The notes: generated from the sequence alone by a model not told the origin. A DNA stretch of 64,000 nt from Brachypodium distachyon (GCF_000005505.3 NC_016134.3:2976001-3040000), one strand, 5' to 3'. Counted from the stretch's first letter, positions 21,914-35,200 are shown. Program-made: numbers and translations.

Positions 21914-24232
21914 GGTCGGTCCACAGACAAATTCTGAATCCCTTCCTTCTGACGCTTAGTCAGTAGCGCGGCTAGCAAGCTAGTGCTGGCGGAGTGAGGT
22001 GGCTTTTAAGGGAAGCCCGAGGCCGGCCGGTGGAGAAGAAGAAGAAGTTTTTTTTTTTGAGAGGGAAGAAGAAGAAGTTGTGAGTTGGGATTTGGGAATG
22101 ATTGGCCAACTACCGATGGGAACTGAACTGACCTGCTAACGTACTGAAACTGCAAGAGAGAAATGGCACGCCTACGCTACGCCAATGCAGCCAGCACCAG
22201 CAAGCACGGAAGTTCAGATCACAAGAACCGGCAACAAGAAGCAAAGCAATATATTACTATCGGAGCTTTTCCTGCAGTTTCTTTTTAAAAAAAAAAGCAA
22301 AGCAATTGTAATTAATTACTCCCTCTATTTCATATTAAGCTTTATATCTAGACTTTTTTTGAATATATAGATGTATTCGTGTTTGGACAAGTCGACGAGA
22401 CGGAGGGGTGGTTGCTTAATTTCTCTCTTGTTGTTTTGCTTTCTCTTCTCGTCATCATCGATGGATCCTACTTAGGTGTTCCTTGCATAGGTGCCACATA
22501 TGTACAAGAGAGACACGCATTGTAGGTGACGTGAGTTGGCTGCAAGCGAGCGAGGTGACAATTACCAAGACAGACTGACCGCTGAGGCCCTGAGGTTGCA
22601 GGAGACGTATACACGAATTTTCCGATCGTATATGTCTAGGTTTTTAAAAACATTGTAGTACGAGTATCAAATTTGAAGCAAATTTTTTTTTAACTAGCAG
22701 GTCCCGAATGGTCTGGAAGGAGATCCCGGTTGAAATCCATGCTTGTATTTCTGGTCTTTTACACGCAGAAGAAAATATTGGTCAAAGTTGGTGCATATGG
22801 TGGAGTCTAGCGTTAGTTTCACTCTCAATGTTGGGTGGAATTAGGTCCGGTTACAGAATTCACCGGCCCAAACTGATAGGTCAGGCGATCATTTTCAATA
22901 TCTGGTGCCAGCAGGCCTACCACATTCTGCTGGAGTTTCAGCTTTATATTTTAGTTAGTTAATTTTTATTATTGTTAATCCTAACAAGTGAGATTATATT
23001 AGTAGCACGTAGGATAACGTTGCTTGCTTGGATGTGCTTCACTTGGAATGGAAGCTACTTCGGACTTCAGTCATATGCAACTGTAGCTTTTTTTGTATGT
23101 CAGCTACATGTTGGCTTATTAGAAATATTCAATATATAATTTTTATACCGAACTAGCATGCGTTGCATGCATGCTAGTTAAATTACATTTTCCAGAAATT
23201 AGGATTGTTTCATAGGAATGTTTAACCTTCATATTATTCTCCCTCTTAATTGTACATTAGAGAGAGATGGATCCTAGATCTTGCCAACAATTATTGTTTC
23301 TTGTTGCCTTGTTCCTTTCTCAACTAATTAATTATTCGGCCAAAAAAGGAGCTAACTTAGCCAGCCAGCCAGCAATTAGGATTGAAGGAAAAACGGCAGC
23401 CACCGATTTTGTGAACAAGACAATTAATAGCCTTGTGATCTCCTGAGTTTGTGCAACTCTTACACTCAAAAGTACATGGATGTAGAGCAACCAACTAATA
23501 TATGTTTATTTGTGCAAATGCATGCATCATGCATGTACATATAATGCATCTGAGTTTCTGTCATACTTCACTCTCATGCATCCTGGGAGACTAGCCTGAG
23601 AGGTTAATTAATTATTGAGCTGGGACTCTAAGATATCACCATCCACTTTCACTTTGTTGTTATGTTGACATATAATATATATACCTGATGAACCCTACTT
23701 AACCAATATCATCTCGATGTTCTTGTTAATTAATTATGACATATTGACATTGCAATCTAGGATTTTCATTCCATTTTATCTTTGCCTCCTGGTTTCGTAC
23801 CAACAAAGTACTAGGACGCTAGGTTTGGTAGGAAAGGATCCAAAGGGGCAGAAAAGGAGAGGTTGGAGTAATGGACCACACGGGTGGCAAGTCAATTCAT
23901 TTGGTGGGAAGCATATGCATATTACAAAAACATCCTTCCTATTTTGTTTACTAGTTACTCGCTTTCCGACTTTTTTTCAGAAACAAAATTAAACTGGGTT
24001 GCCACTCAGGGCGAAATTCTGATGGCTTGTCGCCGAAACATTTTTATTCATTCCATGATGGACTATATTAATGTTTTGAAAAGGTCATCAAATTCTAGTA
24101 GTTTGCTACCAGTGCCTATGTGCGTATAATTGGTTAATTAATGTCATGAGTTCTTCATGGAGAATTGCAAGTGGTGGGATTACAAGTTTAAAACCAATAA
24201 AAAGAAATGGTTGATGTAATTCTATCTCTTAA
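21914..24232. other. intergenic region upstream of the membrane-protein gene
   Basis: AT-rich DNA with one MITE (22317-22409). I see no gene. Short frames near 22708-22962 and 23717-24129 have no recognisable domain or start context. Confidence 0.45.
22317..22409. mobile_element. Stowaway-type MITE, decayed right end
   Basis: It begins TACTCCCTCTATTTCATATTAAG and ends GACGAGACGGAGGGG, with the body motif TATCTAGACTTTTTTTGAAT shared by this MITE type. Confidence 0.7.
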
Positions 24233-26056
24233 TTACACTACTACAGAAAAAGTTATCAGTAACGGTCAAAAACGTACATCAGTAACGGGCAGGCCGCCCG
24301 ACACTAAGTTGATGTCACTGATGTGTTTAACATCAGTGACGGGCGGCCAGCCCGTTACTGATGCTATATAGCATTAGTGGCGGGCGTCCCTCTTGACCGA
24401 CACTGATAACATTTTGAAGATTTTTTTAAAAAAGCAGGCCTGTGGCCTGCAAATTTCACAAATCATAGATTGCCAGGCCTGCATATTTTCATCATCGCCG
24501 ACCAGAACATATCGCAAATCACAGAATAAGCATCCCAGATCATGGATTACAGCAGGAAAAATCGCAAAAAAATCACGAAAAAAAGTCGAAGCTCTCCATA
24601 GCCTGATCCAGCCGCATCGCCCTCCATGGCAGTATGGCGGCAGAGGAGAGCGCCTCCCTCCATGGCAGCCGCTCCTTGGTCAAGGGCAGGGAACGCCAGA
24701 TCCACGCGTCGAGGTGGGGGGAGGCCGGATCCGGCGATGTAGAGGCCGGGGAACGCCGAATCCGTCCCTGGAACAAACACGGCCAAGAAATCAATCACAC
24801 ACAGAGAGAGAGACTTACCGGAGGGAGAGAGGGTACCGGCGGCCAGAATCGGTGGCAGTGCGGCGCGGGTGGCGGCGGGGGAGGCCGGATCCAGCCGGGT
24901 CGGCGGCGCGTGGAGGCGGATTTGACGATGGCTGGCATCGACGGCGCGAAGCAGGAAGGAGGGCGCGAAGGGCGAAGGGCGCGAAGGGCAGAGGACTCGG
25001 CCGGAGTCAGTGGAGTCGGCCGGAGAAGGGCTAGATCCAGAGAAGGGAGGAGAGAGTTTGGGGGAGAGGATTGAGTTCGGTTGAGACTTGAGAGATATCG
25101 TGGGAGAGAGGGAGACTGAGTGGCGGCGGAAGGGAGGAGAGAGTGGATGTGGGTTAGCTAGGGTTGTCCTTATATAGGAAATTATTGGGCCGAAATTTGT
25201 ATGCAAGCCCAATAGTCTATTTGTGGCGGGCGAAATTTCAAAACCCGTTACTAATGTCTAATTTTTTTTGTTCTTCGTTTGTGTTTCTCATCTCTCTTAA
25301 AAAATTTCAACCTAGCTTAATGGCTTAGTGGTCAAAAATAAGCTCTAACATTGTTTGGCATGGCAAGATGCAACTTTTTTACATCATGAACCATGTCACA
25401 TAAAGACAGTCACTTTGGTCATTTGTCTTGAAAACCATAAACAATCATACTTAATAGTCCATTTTGTGAAGGATGTTTTTGAGCATTTATCAAAACTCAA
25501 GTTCATCATTTTTCCTTCCATCTAATATACATATAAGTAATCCATGCCAAAGAATGGACTATTTTGACAAAACTTTTATCATTTTGCATAAAACAGTGAA
25601 CTCTAAGTGTGAAAAATAACAAGTTTGTGCTACGTAGTTCATTTTTCAAATGTTAACATATGATATTATTGTTCCATCATGTCAAGCAAGAAAAACTAAG
25701 ACTTTAGCAAAAGGAATCACATTTTTCTAATTTTTTATGAATTAGTTATGTTTTTCCAATCTTCAAAAGTCTCCAGGACTCATCAGTGGCCGGTCTTGAT
25801 ATTGAGCCCGCCACTGATGTGTGCTTTTCTGAATTTTTTTTATTTTTCACATTGAACCATGAGTGACGGACCTCCCGGACCCGTCACTGATGATTGGTCA
25901 TCAGTGACGGGCGGGCGTGTACGCCCGTCACTGATGAGGGGTCATCAGTGACGGTCGTGGGCACGAAAGGCTCGTGACTGCTGATGGTCATCAATGACGG
26001 GCGTGAAAGGCCCGTCACTGATGTCTCATCACATATGCACTGTTGTAGTAGTGTTA
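24233..26056. mobile_element. complete non-autonomous CACTA (En/Spm) transposon with TTA target duplication
   Basis: The element proper is 24236-26053 (1818 bp). The left end is CACTACTACAGAAAA. The right end read in reverse complement is CACTACTACAACAGTGC. It is flanked by TTA at 24233-24235 and 26054-26056, the 3-bp duplication expected of CACTA elements. Both subterminal regions are packed with the motif ATCAGTGACGGGC in both orientations (about 24260-24400 and 25790-26030), the expected transposase-binding arrays. There is no transposase frame, so it needs help in trans. The centre (about 24600-25150) is strikingly GC-rich compared with the flanks. Confidence 0.93.
25169..25178 (-). promoter_or_regulatory. 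TATA-like box inside the CACTA element
   Basis: Read on the minus strand it is CCTATATAAG, followed by a transcription-side GC-rich tract with a frame beginning MGLHTNFGP. It could be the element's own promoter or that of a captured host gene 5' end. No transcript is known to me. Confidence 0.45.
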
Positions 26057-26271
26057 GCATGTTATCGATGATCTGAAACATCGACCTTCTTCAATGGATC
26101 AGATGGTTAACGATGTTCTCTCGAAAGCTTGTTGACCCCAAATATATGTGTGCAGGGATCTATATGTATGTTCTTTTTTCCGAATTGGAGGATGAATCAC
26201 CGGATTCTGTGTATACACGCGGCCATATAGTATGCCCCACACTTCCCATTGCCATCCAATATCCACTTATA

Positions 26272-26390
26272 GGGCTAGTTCGGGTGCAACAATCCATGCA
26301 TGGATTGACAGGGATTAGGGGGAAATTGAACTAAAATTGCATCAATCCCTGTCAATCCCGTTGGGGTTGGGCATAACAGAACTAGGCCTC
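26272..26390. mobile_element. fold-back MITE (about 119 bp)
   Basis: The left arm GGGCTAGTTCGGGTGCAAC and inner GGATTGACAGGGATTAG are mirrored by the right arm, whose reverse complement reads GGCCTAGTTCTGTTATGCCC and GGGATTGACAGGGATTGATG. I see no clear target duplication, so the superfamily is undecided. Confidence 0.6.
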
Positions 26391-27142
26391 GAGGGGCATT
26401 TATGTAATCCCACAACCTCTTCCTTTGGAGAATCGTATATAGGAGACAAATGCACCAGCTATAAGCCTAGCTCCCCTTCCTCCATTAAATCAGCACTTTT
26501 GGAATTTTTGAGCCCGGAATGCACGCAACCCACAACATCCAGATCTCAAAGGACCACTCACGTGAGCATCAAATAATTCAGGTTCAATACCATGCGATGA
26601 CACTGAGATACATAAATCGCAGATATATGTACTTTGCAGTCGTCGCATTTTTTCTCGCAAAAAATATCGTAGCATTTTTTTAGCAGTAATTCATTTCTCC
26701 GTTTCTAGTTAACATCATTACAATATAGTTCTTCATCGTACCAGTAAATTACTTTTATCCTTTAATTTGTCGGTCATCTACCGGTGATTCCCCCGTTGGC
26801 ATCACCAGATCATGTATAGGTTCGGTGGCCTCTCTGTATCCTACAATAGAAATATACATATACCTATTTTTCTAACAAGCGAACAGTATTGTAGATATAC
26901 AAATCAAAATATGTACTGTAGTTGATCTTGCTACAGTTTGCTTCCAAGATGGCTGCTCCCTAACAGTTTTGATTTGTTCCCATCATTACAAAAAAATTGG
27001 CCAACTGTTCAGGACGGAGACTCATCGGATTTTGACATGTGAATTGTAGTTTGTGTTAGTTGCTAAAAGAATTCTTTTTTATTATTTCATCAGTGATCTT
27101 AGGACTTGAAGATTTCTCAAAAATCCATATCTTTGTAATATA

Positions 27143-27239
27143 TACTCCCTCCGCTACATAGTAACTGTCTCAGATTTAGTACAAAGTTAGTACTAAGTTG
27201 TTTTAAATATGAGCCACTTATTATGAATCGGAGGGAGTA
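27143..27239. mobile_element. Stowaway-type MITE
   Basis: TACTCCCTCCGCTACATAGTAAC at the left and TTATGAATCGGAGGGAGTA at the right, bounded by TA. The body contains TTTAGTACAAAGTTAGTACTAAG. Confidence 0.85.
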
Positions 27240-28278
27240 GCTTCTAAAATTGCACCTATTGTGTATCCAAGTAATTAACTTCGTTGTTTACACCGTGCCG
27301 TAAATCGCAGCTAGCTTAATTAGCAAAGCGAAGAAGAGTAATTCCAAATTCTCAAGTGGATGAAGAAATGACAAAGATCGGAATTATGGAGGTGTAGATG
27401 CAACACCACCAGCTGCCAGTGTGTGCTCCGGTGTTTTAGTGGTCCACTGGCTCCTAATGACAGCATAACCACCGTTTAATTAGGGTTTGGTCCCTGAATA
27501 ATGGATAGGCATATATCCATTTCCATGAGCTAATTGGCTGCTGTTCAGCTGCCTGTAATATATTCCCCTGATCATGTGTGGCATGCTTTCTTCCAGCACT
27601 GTGCAGTGTTCCTCCAGCTTGTTGGTTTAGTGGGCACGTTTGTTTAGCTGCTCACATCAACTTGCTTCATGTGCTAAATTTTTTGATTCCATGGTCCAAT
27701 TTTCATTTCTATTTCTATTTTTGAGATTGGTGTTCGTTGCCAGTTGTCTAGACTCTAGTGTTTGGGACTTTGGATCAACCTGCTAAAGTATCTGTGTTAA
27801 TGCGTAGCGAGAAAAAGGTCTTTTCCGGTCGTTTTTGGCGAATTATTCTTCTTCATGGAATTCCCTGTTTTCCCCTTTTGCGGAAAGAAAACCAGCTGAT
27901 TTAATTTAGTAGGATTCTATGATATTCTTGTTGTTTCATATTTTCCAAGTATTAGTGTGACTCTGTGAGAGATATAAGTACTCCAAAAGAGAAGCAGTGC
28001 CCATTACAAGACAGATGTTATAAATTTGTAGACAGAACAACGTGAATAGTGCCACATGGACAGAGATGGATTTGGAAAAAAATAATGATTCACAAATGAT
28101 CCAAAAGATCGGTCCATGTGTGATGAAGGTATTGTCAAGTTAGGCGCTAGGTCAATGATAAGGAAGGGCCTCTTACCCTACCATTGCATGTCCAGCTTGT
28201 ATTCCACTGATCCAACTGAATGCTGCTGCTGCATCTGCTGCGCTGGGGTCAATGATTAGTTTGCAAAATTAACTCGTC

Positions 28279-28394
28279 TACTCCTCCATCCCCTATTAAG
28301 TGACATTCTATTACACGTATTTAGACATTTTTTAGTCACAGATACATCCATATTTGGACAAATTTGAGTCACTTAATATGAGACGGAGGGAGTA
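28279..28394. mobile_element. Stowaway-type MITE
   Basis: TACTCCTCCATCCCCTATTAAGTG at the left and CACTTAATATGAGACGGAGGGAGTA at the right, bounded by TA, about 116 bp. Confidence 0.88.
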
Positions 28395-29226
28395 TTGGTA
28401 TGATAGAAGATGTTTTTGTGGTCCTAATTATATGTCTGCAAAATTAACTCATCTACACTTGAGATTTTAGACATCAACATAGTCTCCAACTCGCACCTTC
28501 TTAGCATTTACCTTTTCTGTTTACATGTGAGCAAAGAACTAAGAAAATAACGAGATAAAAACATCTTTAATGACAGATTATAAGTAATAGCTTTGACACA
28601 TGAGCACAACAAATCCAAACTATAAGAGCTTGGTTACACACAAGAAACGATGAAGTAGTTCATAAGAAATTTAATTCATAAGCATAACAAGGCTCCTCTT
28701 AGTGAATTATGTGCAACTTCATACCCCTGGCATGAGTATTGAGCACCTTACTCAGGTCAAGCAAAGCAGCAAAGGTATCATTAAGCAATCAAGTTTCAGA
28801 TGGCATGTGAAGTACAGCACTAGGTACTCCTATTAGGTTTTACACTTTTACTTTTCTTGCCATCTGGTCAATGGTTATCTTGCTTGGCATACTTTGGTTG
28901 AGTAAACATGAGAAAGGCAAAGTAGTTGTCTTAAGTGAACAAAATAAGTTTGTAAAGCCAGTGCACAGCTCAAATTGGCAGACAATCATTGCTGGTCAGT
29001 AGACAAAGGATAGCAAGAGAGTTCGAACAGTTTAGATGTAGCATTTGCAGTTTCTGTGCTGTCGACAACAAATGAATAGTTCGAATGTCAGGAAATTTCA
29101 CAAATCATAAAATGCCACAGTGTTCTTGCATATCTCATAACTTCAGACGGCATCACCAACATAGCCAGATGAAGAAGATACTGGCTTTGTTCGGAAAGGT
29201 GCTGCGAATTATTCGGGGATATGGTC

Positions 29227-32200
29227 TTATCTGCCACATCCAATGTGCGGCTTCAATCGATCTGGTGAGTATAAGCTTCCTGAGCGTCGCGGATTGGGTT
29301 CTGGCCTGATGGGCTCCCCAGTGAAGGGATCAAACTTGTAAGGCTCCCCTGTGAAGGGATCAAACCTCATTTGCTGATGTTCAGTAGAATACTCAGCAGA
29401 AGACCTGGAGCTGAATTCTCGGCCTATGTCTGTGGTGTACCCAGCAGCAGATAACAATCTTCTTTCCCTAGGGAAAACAGCTTCAGCTGGTCTTTCAATA
29501 TAACTCTGTTCTTGTGTGTATCTTCGGTCTAGATGCCTTCCGGTGTTCTGCCTGGGTTCATGTGCTGATCTTTCAATATAACTCTTTTCTTGTATGTATC
29601 TACGATCTAGATGACTTCCAGTGTTCTGCCTGGGTTCATGTGTCGATGTTCCAATATAACTCTGTTCTTGTGCGTATCTTCGATCTAGATGCCTTTTGGT
29701 AGTATTCTGTCTTGGTTCATGTGCTATTTCATCTTGCCGCAACCTCAGCTCTGGGCATCTGACCACAGAGGGTCTTTCTTCGGCATATTTTCTTGACTGA
29801 GACACTATTGGAGGATCGTCAGCATAAGACGCGGAAGGATAATCACCTAGTGAGCTGTATCTACTGCTCCTGCAAGTAAAATGGTTCTTGGTGATCACAT
29901 GTTCAAATGAAACATTTACAATAACCTTCCAGCACAAGGATGCGAGCACAGAAGTTATTGAGCTCATATAGATAAAAGAAACAGGATCATGCCAATGTCT
30001 TTTCGCTCTGTTGTCCTTGAGAACTAAATGGCCTACCTGGATGACGTGTAATCATAATCTTGATGTCGGTGTCGCTTGGTTTCTATTTCAGGATTCCTGG
30101 ACAAATAAGTAGAATCATGCAATATTTGAGCTACACCAAAAGCCTCAACCTTCCGCTGCAAGTCAAAACTAAATAAATTACAAGGCATAGATGCACCCAA
30201 GAAATATATTCACAAAAGAAAAAGATATTGAACAAGAGAAGTAACAACCTTAGCAACTAATGAAGCAAAATATTCTCCTTTATTGCGTTTATCAGCACCA
30301 GTTATCAGAAACTGCATGAAGAATTAATCAGACTAACAATGTAACCTTTTCTGTTCAGGTAAGAGGGTTTTCGAAATACAGGTAAGGGCCTAGAGACCAT
30401 GTGGGTGAAACAATTACACACCTGATTAAGGACGGCAACAGCACCGGACTCAGGAAGCTCATTGAGGCTCTTTATGCAATGGATATCGATCTGAGAAGAC
30501 AAATAGAGAGGACAACGATGCTTAGTAGTTAGTACCAAGAAAACAAAGATGTGAAGGGATGTTTTTATACAAATTACTTACGTCATAGGGAGTGCCAATG
30601 CCAAGACGTAAAATACGACGTAAGAGTTCGTTGACGGCTGAAGGTAGTGACATAATAGCAGCTTCATAGGGGTCGGTGACATCAGCCACCTAGGAGATTA
30701 AATGCAGAAAGGTTTTGTTATGCCCTATCCTCACTGAAACATGCATTTTACTCAACTCACTATGTTCCTATGCAAGATCCAAGCTGTGACGTGTTAATAT
30801 AAAAAATTCTTATACTTTATATTCTTTTATACGAGAAAAACAATAAAATAGGTGTTTAGAGACAAGAACCATCTGATCAATGACCAGACAAATAGACTAT
30901 ATCAGACCACCCAGAGCTTGCAGGTTAATTGCCACTTCAGTTTTGAACCAACTGTACTATGTGCCAAAGAATTAGACCTATTGGGACAATATCGATTCAT
31001 ACACAGAGGATCTTGTGACAACCAAGATGAATATACCAGTGAGCTAAAGATCTAGTAAGTCAATGGCTAGCTCAGTTTTACAAATTAGTAGTAGAAGAGT
31101 CTGAGTGGGTTATCTCTTTTCTTGAAATCCCAGTTGTTAGCTTTAGTGCATTTGAAATGGGTACAGACTGATTACATGTTGGTGTTTATCATCCATACCA
31201 AATTTGATAGCCTTGGAGCTTTCGCTTGACGATCAAGTGAATCATGTTTGTATCTGCTATGAGAATAATCTAACTTGTCTCCTGATACATTTGACCTTCT
31301 AGTTTTCACCTCTTCACGACTTCTCTTATTATCGTTCTCTACTGCAGGTCGAGCAACTGAAACCTAGTACGATCAAAAGCACAGCAACTTAATTTGACAA
31401 ATCAAGAGGAAAAAAAAACAAATTAAGGAGTAAGAAGCTAGAAGTGGCCCCAAGAAAATAGTATTCCTGTTCATGCCTGGATCTTGAAAGCTGGTCCTCG
31501 ATCTGGTCCACTGACTGTTTTACCATCCATTTCTTTTATTGCATTGTCAAGCTCCTGTAATCAATTAAAAATTAATCTGCATTACTTGAATGTAACTTGA
31601 GCTATACAACTTAAATGGGTTTCAGAAATAACATAATTACTTACAGAACGACTGCCAAAGTGAATGAATCCAACCGGGTATTCTCCTTTTCTTGAGACCG
31701 CAACCCGCACTACCTAATTAGCAATAATGTGTCACTTTAGGATTAACATCACATGTAAAAATTGGTGACTCCAAATATTTGATAGCCATGTAGGTAGACA
31801 AACCTCTCCAAAACGTCCAAAAAGCTTTTTCAAATAATCCTCGTTAACATTTGCTGGCAGATTCCCAACAAAAGCAGTCTTAATCTGGGTATAACGAGAA
31901 AGGAAAACACAATCAAAACAAAAAATAGCTATAATGAAATTGACAAGAAATTTTGCCATTGAAATTACCTTTGCCATTTCACCAGCATCCACATTAGATT
32001 CCCTCTCAGCCCAATTTATTGCAGGATGCAGAACACCACCAAGCAGAAAATCTGTTCTGGAACCAATGCGGAGTACACGTGCTGCGGCCTGTGATCGATA
32101 GTTTCAGGAGGAAAGAAATCAAAGGAAGATGATCTGTTCAGATATTGTGGACTCAAGAAAATCTTCATGATAATGATATAGATATTTGCCTTTTGCATAC

Positions 32201-35200
32201 ATATCAGCAGCATAACCTCAGATCAGTGACGAACCAAGATATTATGTTCGTAAACATACATGTCCTTCATAACTGGCAGCTATGATTAATGTCAGACCTG
32301 ACGACTCCAGCAGACTTCATACAATGTCACCTCAAGATAGTGAGCACTATAATTGTGCAGAAATAAAGCTAAGGAAAAGGCCAAAAGGAATAAAGGAAGC
32401 CTGTCACAGCCTCCAGAACAGTAAGGCCGAGGCATTAACAAGTATCTGATTGATGAAATTATGAGAGAGGGGGAAGGAGGGAGGGAGAGGAGATATCAGT
32501 TTTCAGCATACAAGGAGTACAAGAAAGTGCTTGATTCAACATCACTTGCACGGATGAGATGAAATGTTGATTTCCGTACTTTTGATGACACCTCACGCTG
32601 TATGCCTGTACTACCTATCAATCACTTTGTGTTTTCAGCAGACCTTCTCACAGTTTCTAGAGAAAGGCAGAAACAAAATAAATAGAAATAACAACATGGA
32701 ACACATTCAGCAGGTACTGGAAGTGCCATGAACCCCTATAAACTATCAAAAGAGAAAACCTTGATCTCTGAAGAAAATGAAGAACCAAAAACGTTCATGG
32801 GTTGAGTAGCTTTAATGTTTTTTGGCAAACCAAGTAATGCACACAGTTACACACAACAAATCTGACAGATGAGACAAGAATAGGAGTAGCATGTGACAGA
32901 AGTAGGAACTGAGTATCGGTAATTAGGAATTGATAATTCAGATATCAGCCATTGATGGTTACAAGGGGAAGATGGAACTGAAGGACTAGTCGTGTTCCTG
33001 TTGTCAAGGTGATTGAAACTCCATGAATTGATAATTCATGTCCATAATTACTAGTAGAACACAGTGAAGAAATGTTGCAGATCCGAAATGTTAACTAAAG
33101 GTATACAATTATTCTTTTGGTGTATACCAAATGTATGCAATCATTGCAATGTCACTCAAGATGTACCAATTGCCACAATGAGCCACCAACTAAATCAGAG
33201 AGATTAGGGATTAACATGAAATACATGTTTGTCAATGGAGATTATATCTTTCTCCTATGCTTTGTAATGAACTAATGTAGTGCACGGGAATCTTGTGAAG
33301 ATTGGAGATGAAACCAAAGATCGAAGGTATGTGTGAAGTTGAAATTCTGGCAGTGACAATTAATATATCACCAGATTCGCTTTTTATATCTTGTGTAGAT
33401 CCACAATGCGACGGCAATATTTTCATACACAAAAAGTTAATCACAGAAGACTGTCCTTGCAACATTAATCAGTCGCGTAAGAGAAAGGATGAGAAAAATG
33501 TGTTACATCATAAAAACCCTAACCAACACCGAGTATATGAGTGCAAGAGATAGGCTGCTTCTCAACACAGGTATGTTGGTAACTTGGTGTCAATTCTTCG
33601 TCTCACTTCCTAGCTTCACTAAGAGGAAGCAGCACTAATGACATGTGAGTACTTGAGCACGTAAGAATAGAATGCCAGATGAACTTCTTTTTGCTAGTAG
33701 ATGTTAGAATTAATCTTGATTCTGTGTACGTGTTTGAGTCCGATAGGAATTAGTTCCTTAGTGTTACGGTTTAGCTATTAGGAAGCTAACAATCAAGTTG
33801 TAGTCGAGTACTACTCGGTTTGGAGTCTGACTAGGATACGGGCTAGTTGGTCTTAGATGAGTATATATACACATGTAGGGCAGCCACCTTGTACCAGACC
33901 TTGGGATTTGTAAGGAGATAAGAAATAAAAAGAAAGGGTACGTGACGTGCACTTGGCAATAATCCGGTGATTGTCGTGTGCGTCTTCATGTGATTGATTC
34001 TTGGGAAAACCCAACAGTAGATAGATTTAGGGCAAGCAACAACGTGCAGAATCGTTCATCGGGCAGCAGTAACAGATAAACAGGAGGATCGATAGAAGGT
34101 AGTTATGCACATATCATGATATACACATAAGACGGTTTCATTCAATAGGATTGGTATAAAATAAGAGGCAACAATATTGGTCAGGACCTGCAAGATAAAT
34201 CAATCGACAAGGCTATGGTCAACTATACGTAAACTAGGAACAAGGAAAGATATGCAAAATACAGATAATCTTCAGGCAATACAAGTAGAGCTAATTTACA
34301 TGCACCTTCAGATAGTTACAAATTCAGGACATACTAAACAACATAAAAACAAGAGCTCAAAGTTAATACAATCAGTAGAAATTGTAAGATTGACCACCTA
34401 ATATTATCAGGTCATGTTCAGTCAAAAAATATTATCAGGCCATGTCTTCCACAATAGAATGCATTGGATGATGCAGTTAACCAAAACTTTTTAATCCTAG
34501 CACAGAATAAAGAATAAAGACTCACTCCATGAGAAGAAAATCGCACAAATGCGAACCCTCGATTTAGACGTCTTTTGCTTGTTGAAGAATCAAGATTTGA
34601 AGCTGTTGCAAGGTCAACCGATATGACATCTTTGAATGTCTGGAAATCAAAGAGAATTATATAGCTAATTGTGTGCCCTAGTGACATTGTTTTTGGAATA
34701 TTGGATAAAATCAACGTTTGATACTTTATAGATAGTTGAGGTTCTGACCTTATGAATCAATTCTTCAAATTCTTCAACACTCCATTCTGACAAAACAATA
34801 AGAGAGCACAATGATAAGAATTTAAATGATAATGTACATTTGGTTCTATCATAAAAAAGGTCTACTCCGCAATAAACAATTCTTTTAACAGGATATTACC
34901 TCAAGAACAAATGTCCGGAGTATAAATGTAAAATTTGTCAGAGCGCTATCTAGAATATTATGTTATCCACATTGCGATAGGTTTCTCGATTTGGGAAGTG
35001 ACAACGACTCTACCGCATTTTATTGATCTTTTCCCCCTACAAGTACTCCTCGTCTCAATTTGATCAAACCAGAAAAAATATGGATTGGACTGCAGCGTAT
35101 AGATGAAAATAGCAGCCATGTGATGCTGTGCATGTGAGAGGTGTCTGCCAAATGCTAAGAGATACCACCATGATAGTCCAAGTTATTGTTACCGTACAAT

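Larger units (their letters stand above)
26057..29226. other. intergenic region, 3' of the hnRNP gene
   Basis: AT-rich, no credible coding frame. Holds a fold-back element and two Stowaway-type MITEs (listed). The last several hundred bases probably include the 3' UTR of the minus-strand hnRNP gene. Confidence 0.45.

Noticed and set aside
24393..25212. Long frames on both strands in the CACTA interior
   Set aside because: No transposase or other domain. They arise from the GC-rich block, so I describe them as part of the element rather than as genes.
24233..26056. CRISPR-like regularly spaced repeats (ATCAGTGACGGGC)
   Set aside because: Plant nuclear context, repeats in both orientations, and CACTA termini explain them as transposon subterminal repeats.
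29085..29309. Small plus-strand frame at the hnRNP 3' end
   Set aside because: Overlaps the confirmed minus-strand last exon and its 3' UTR, with no recognisable protein features.
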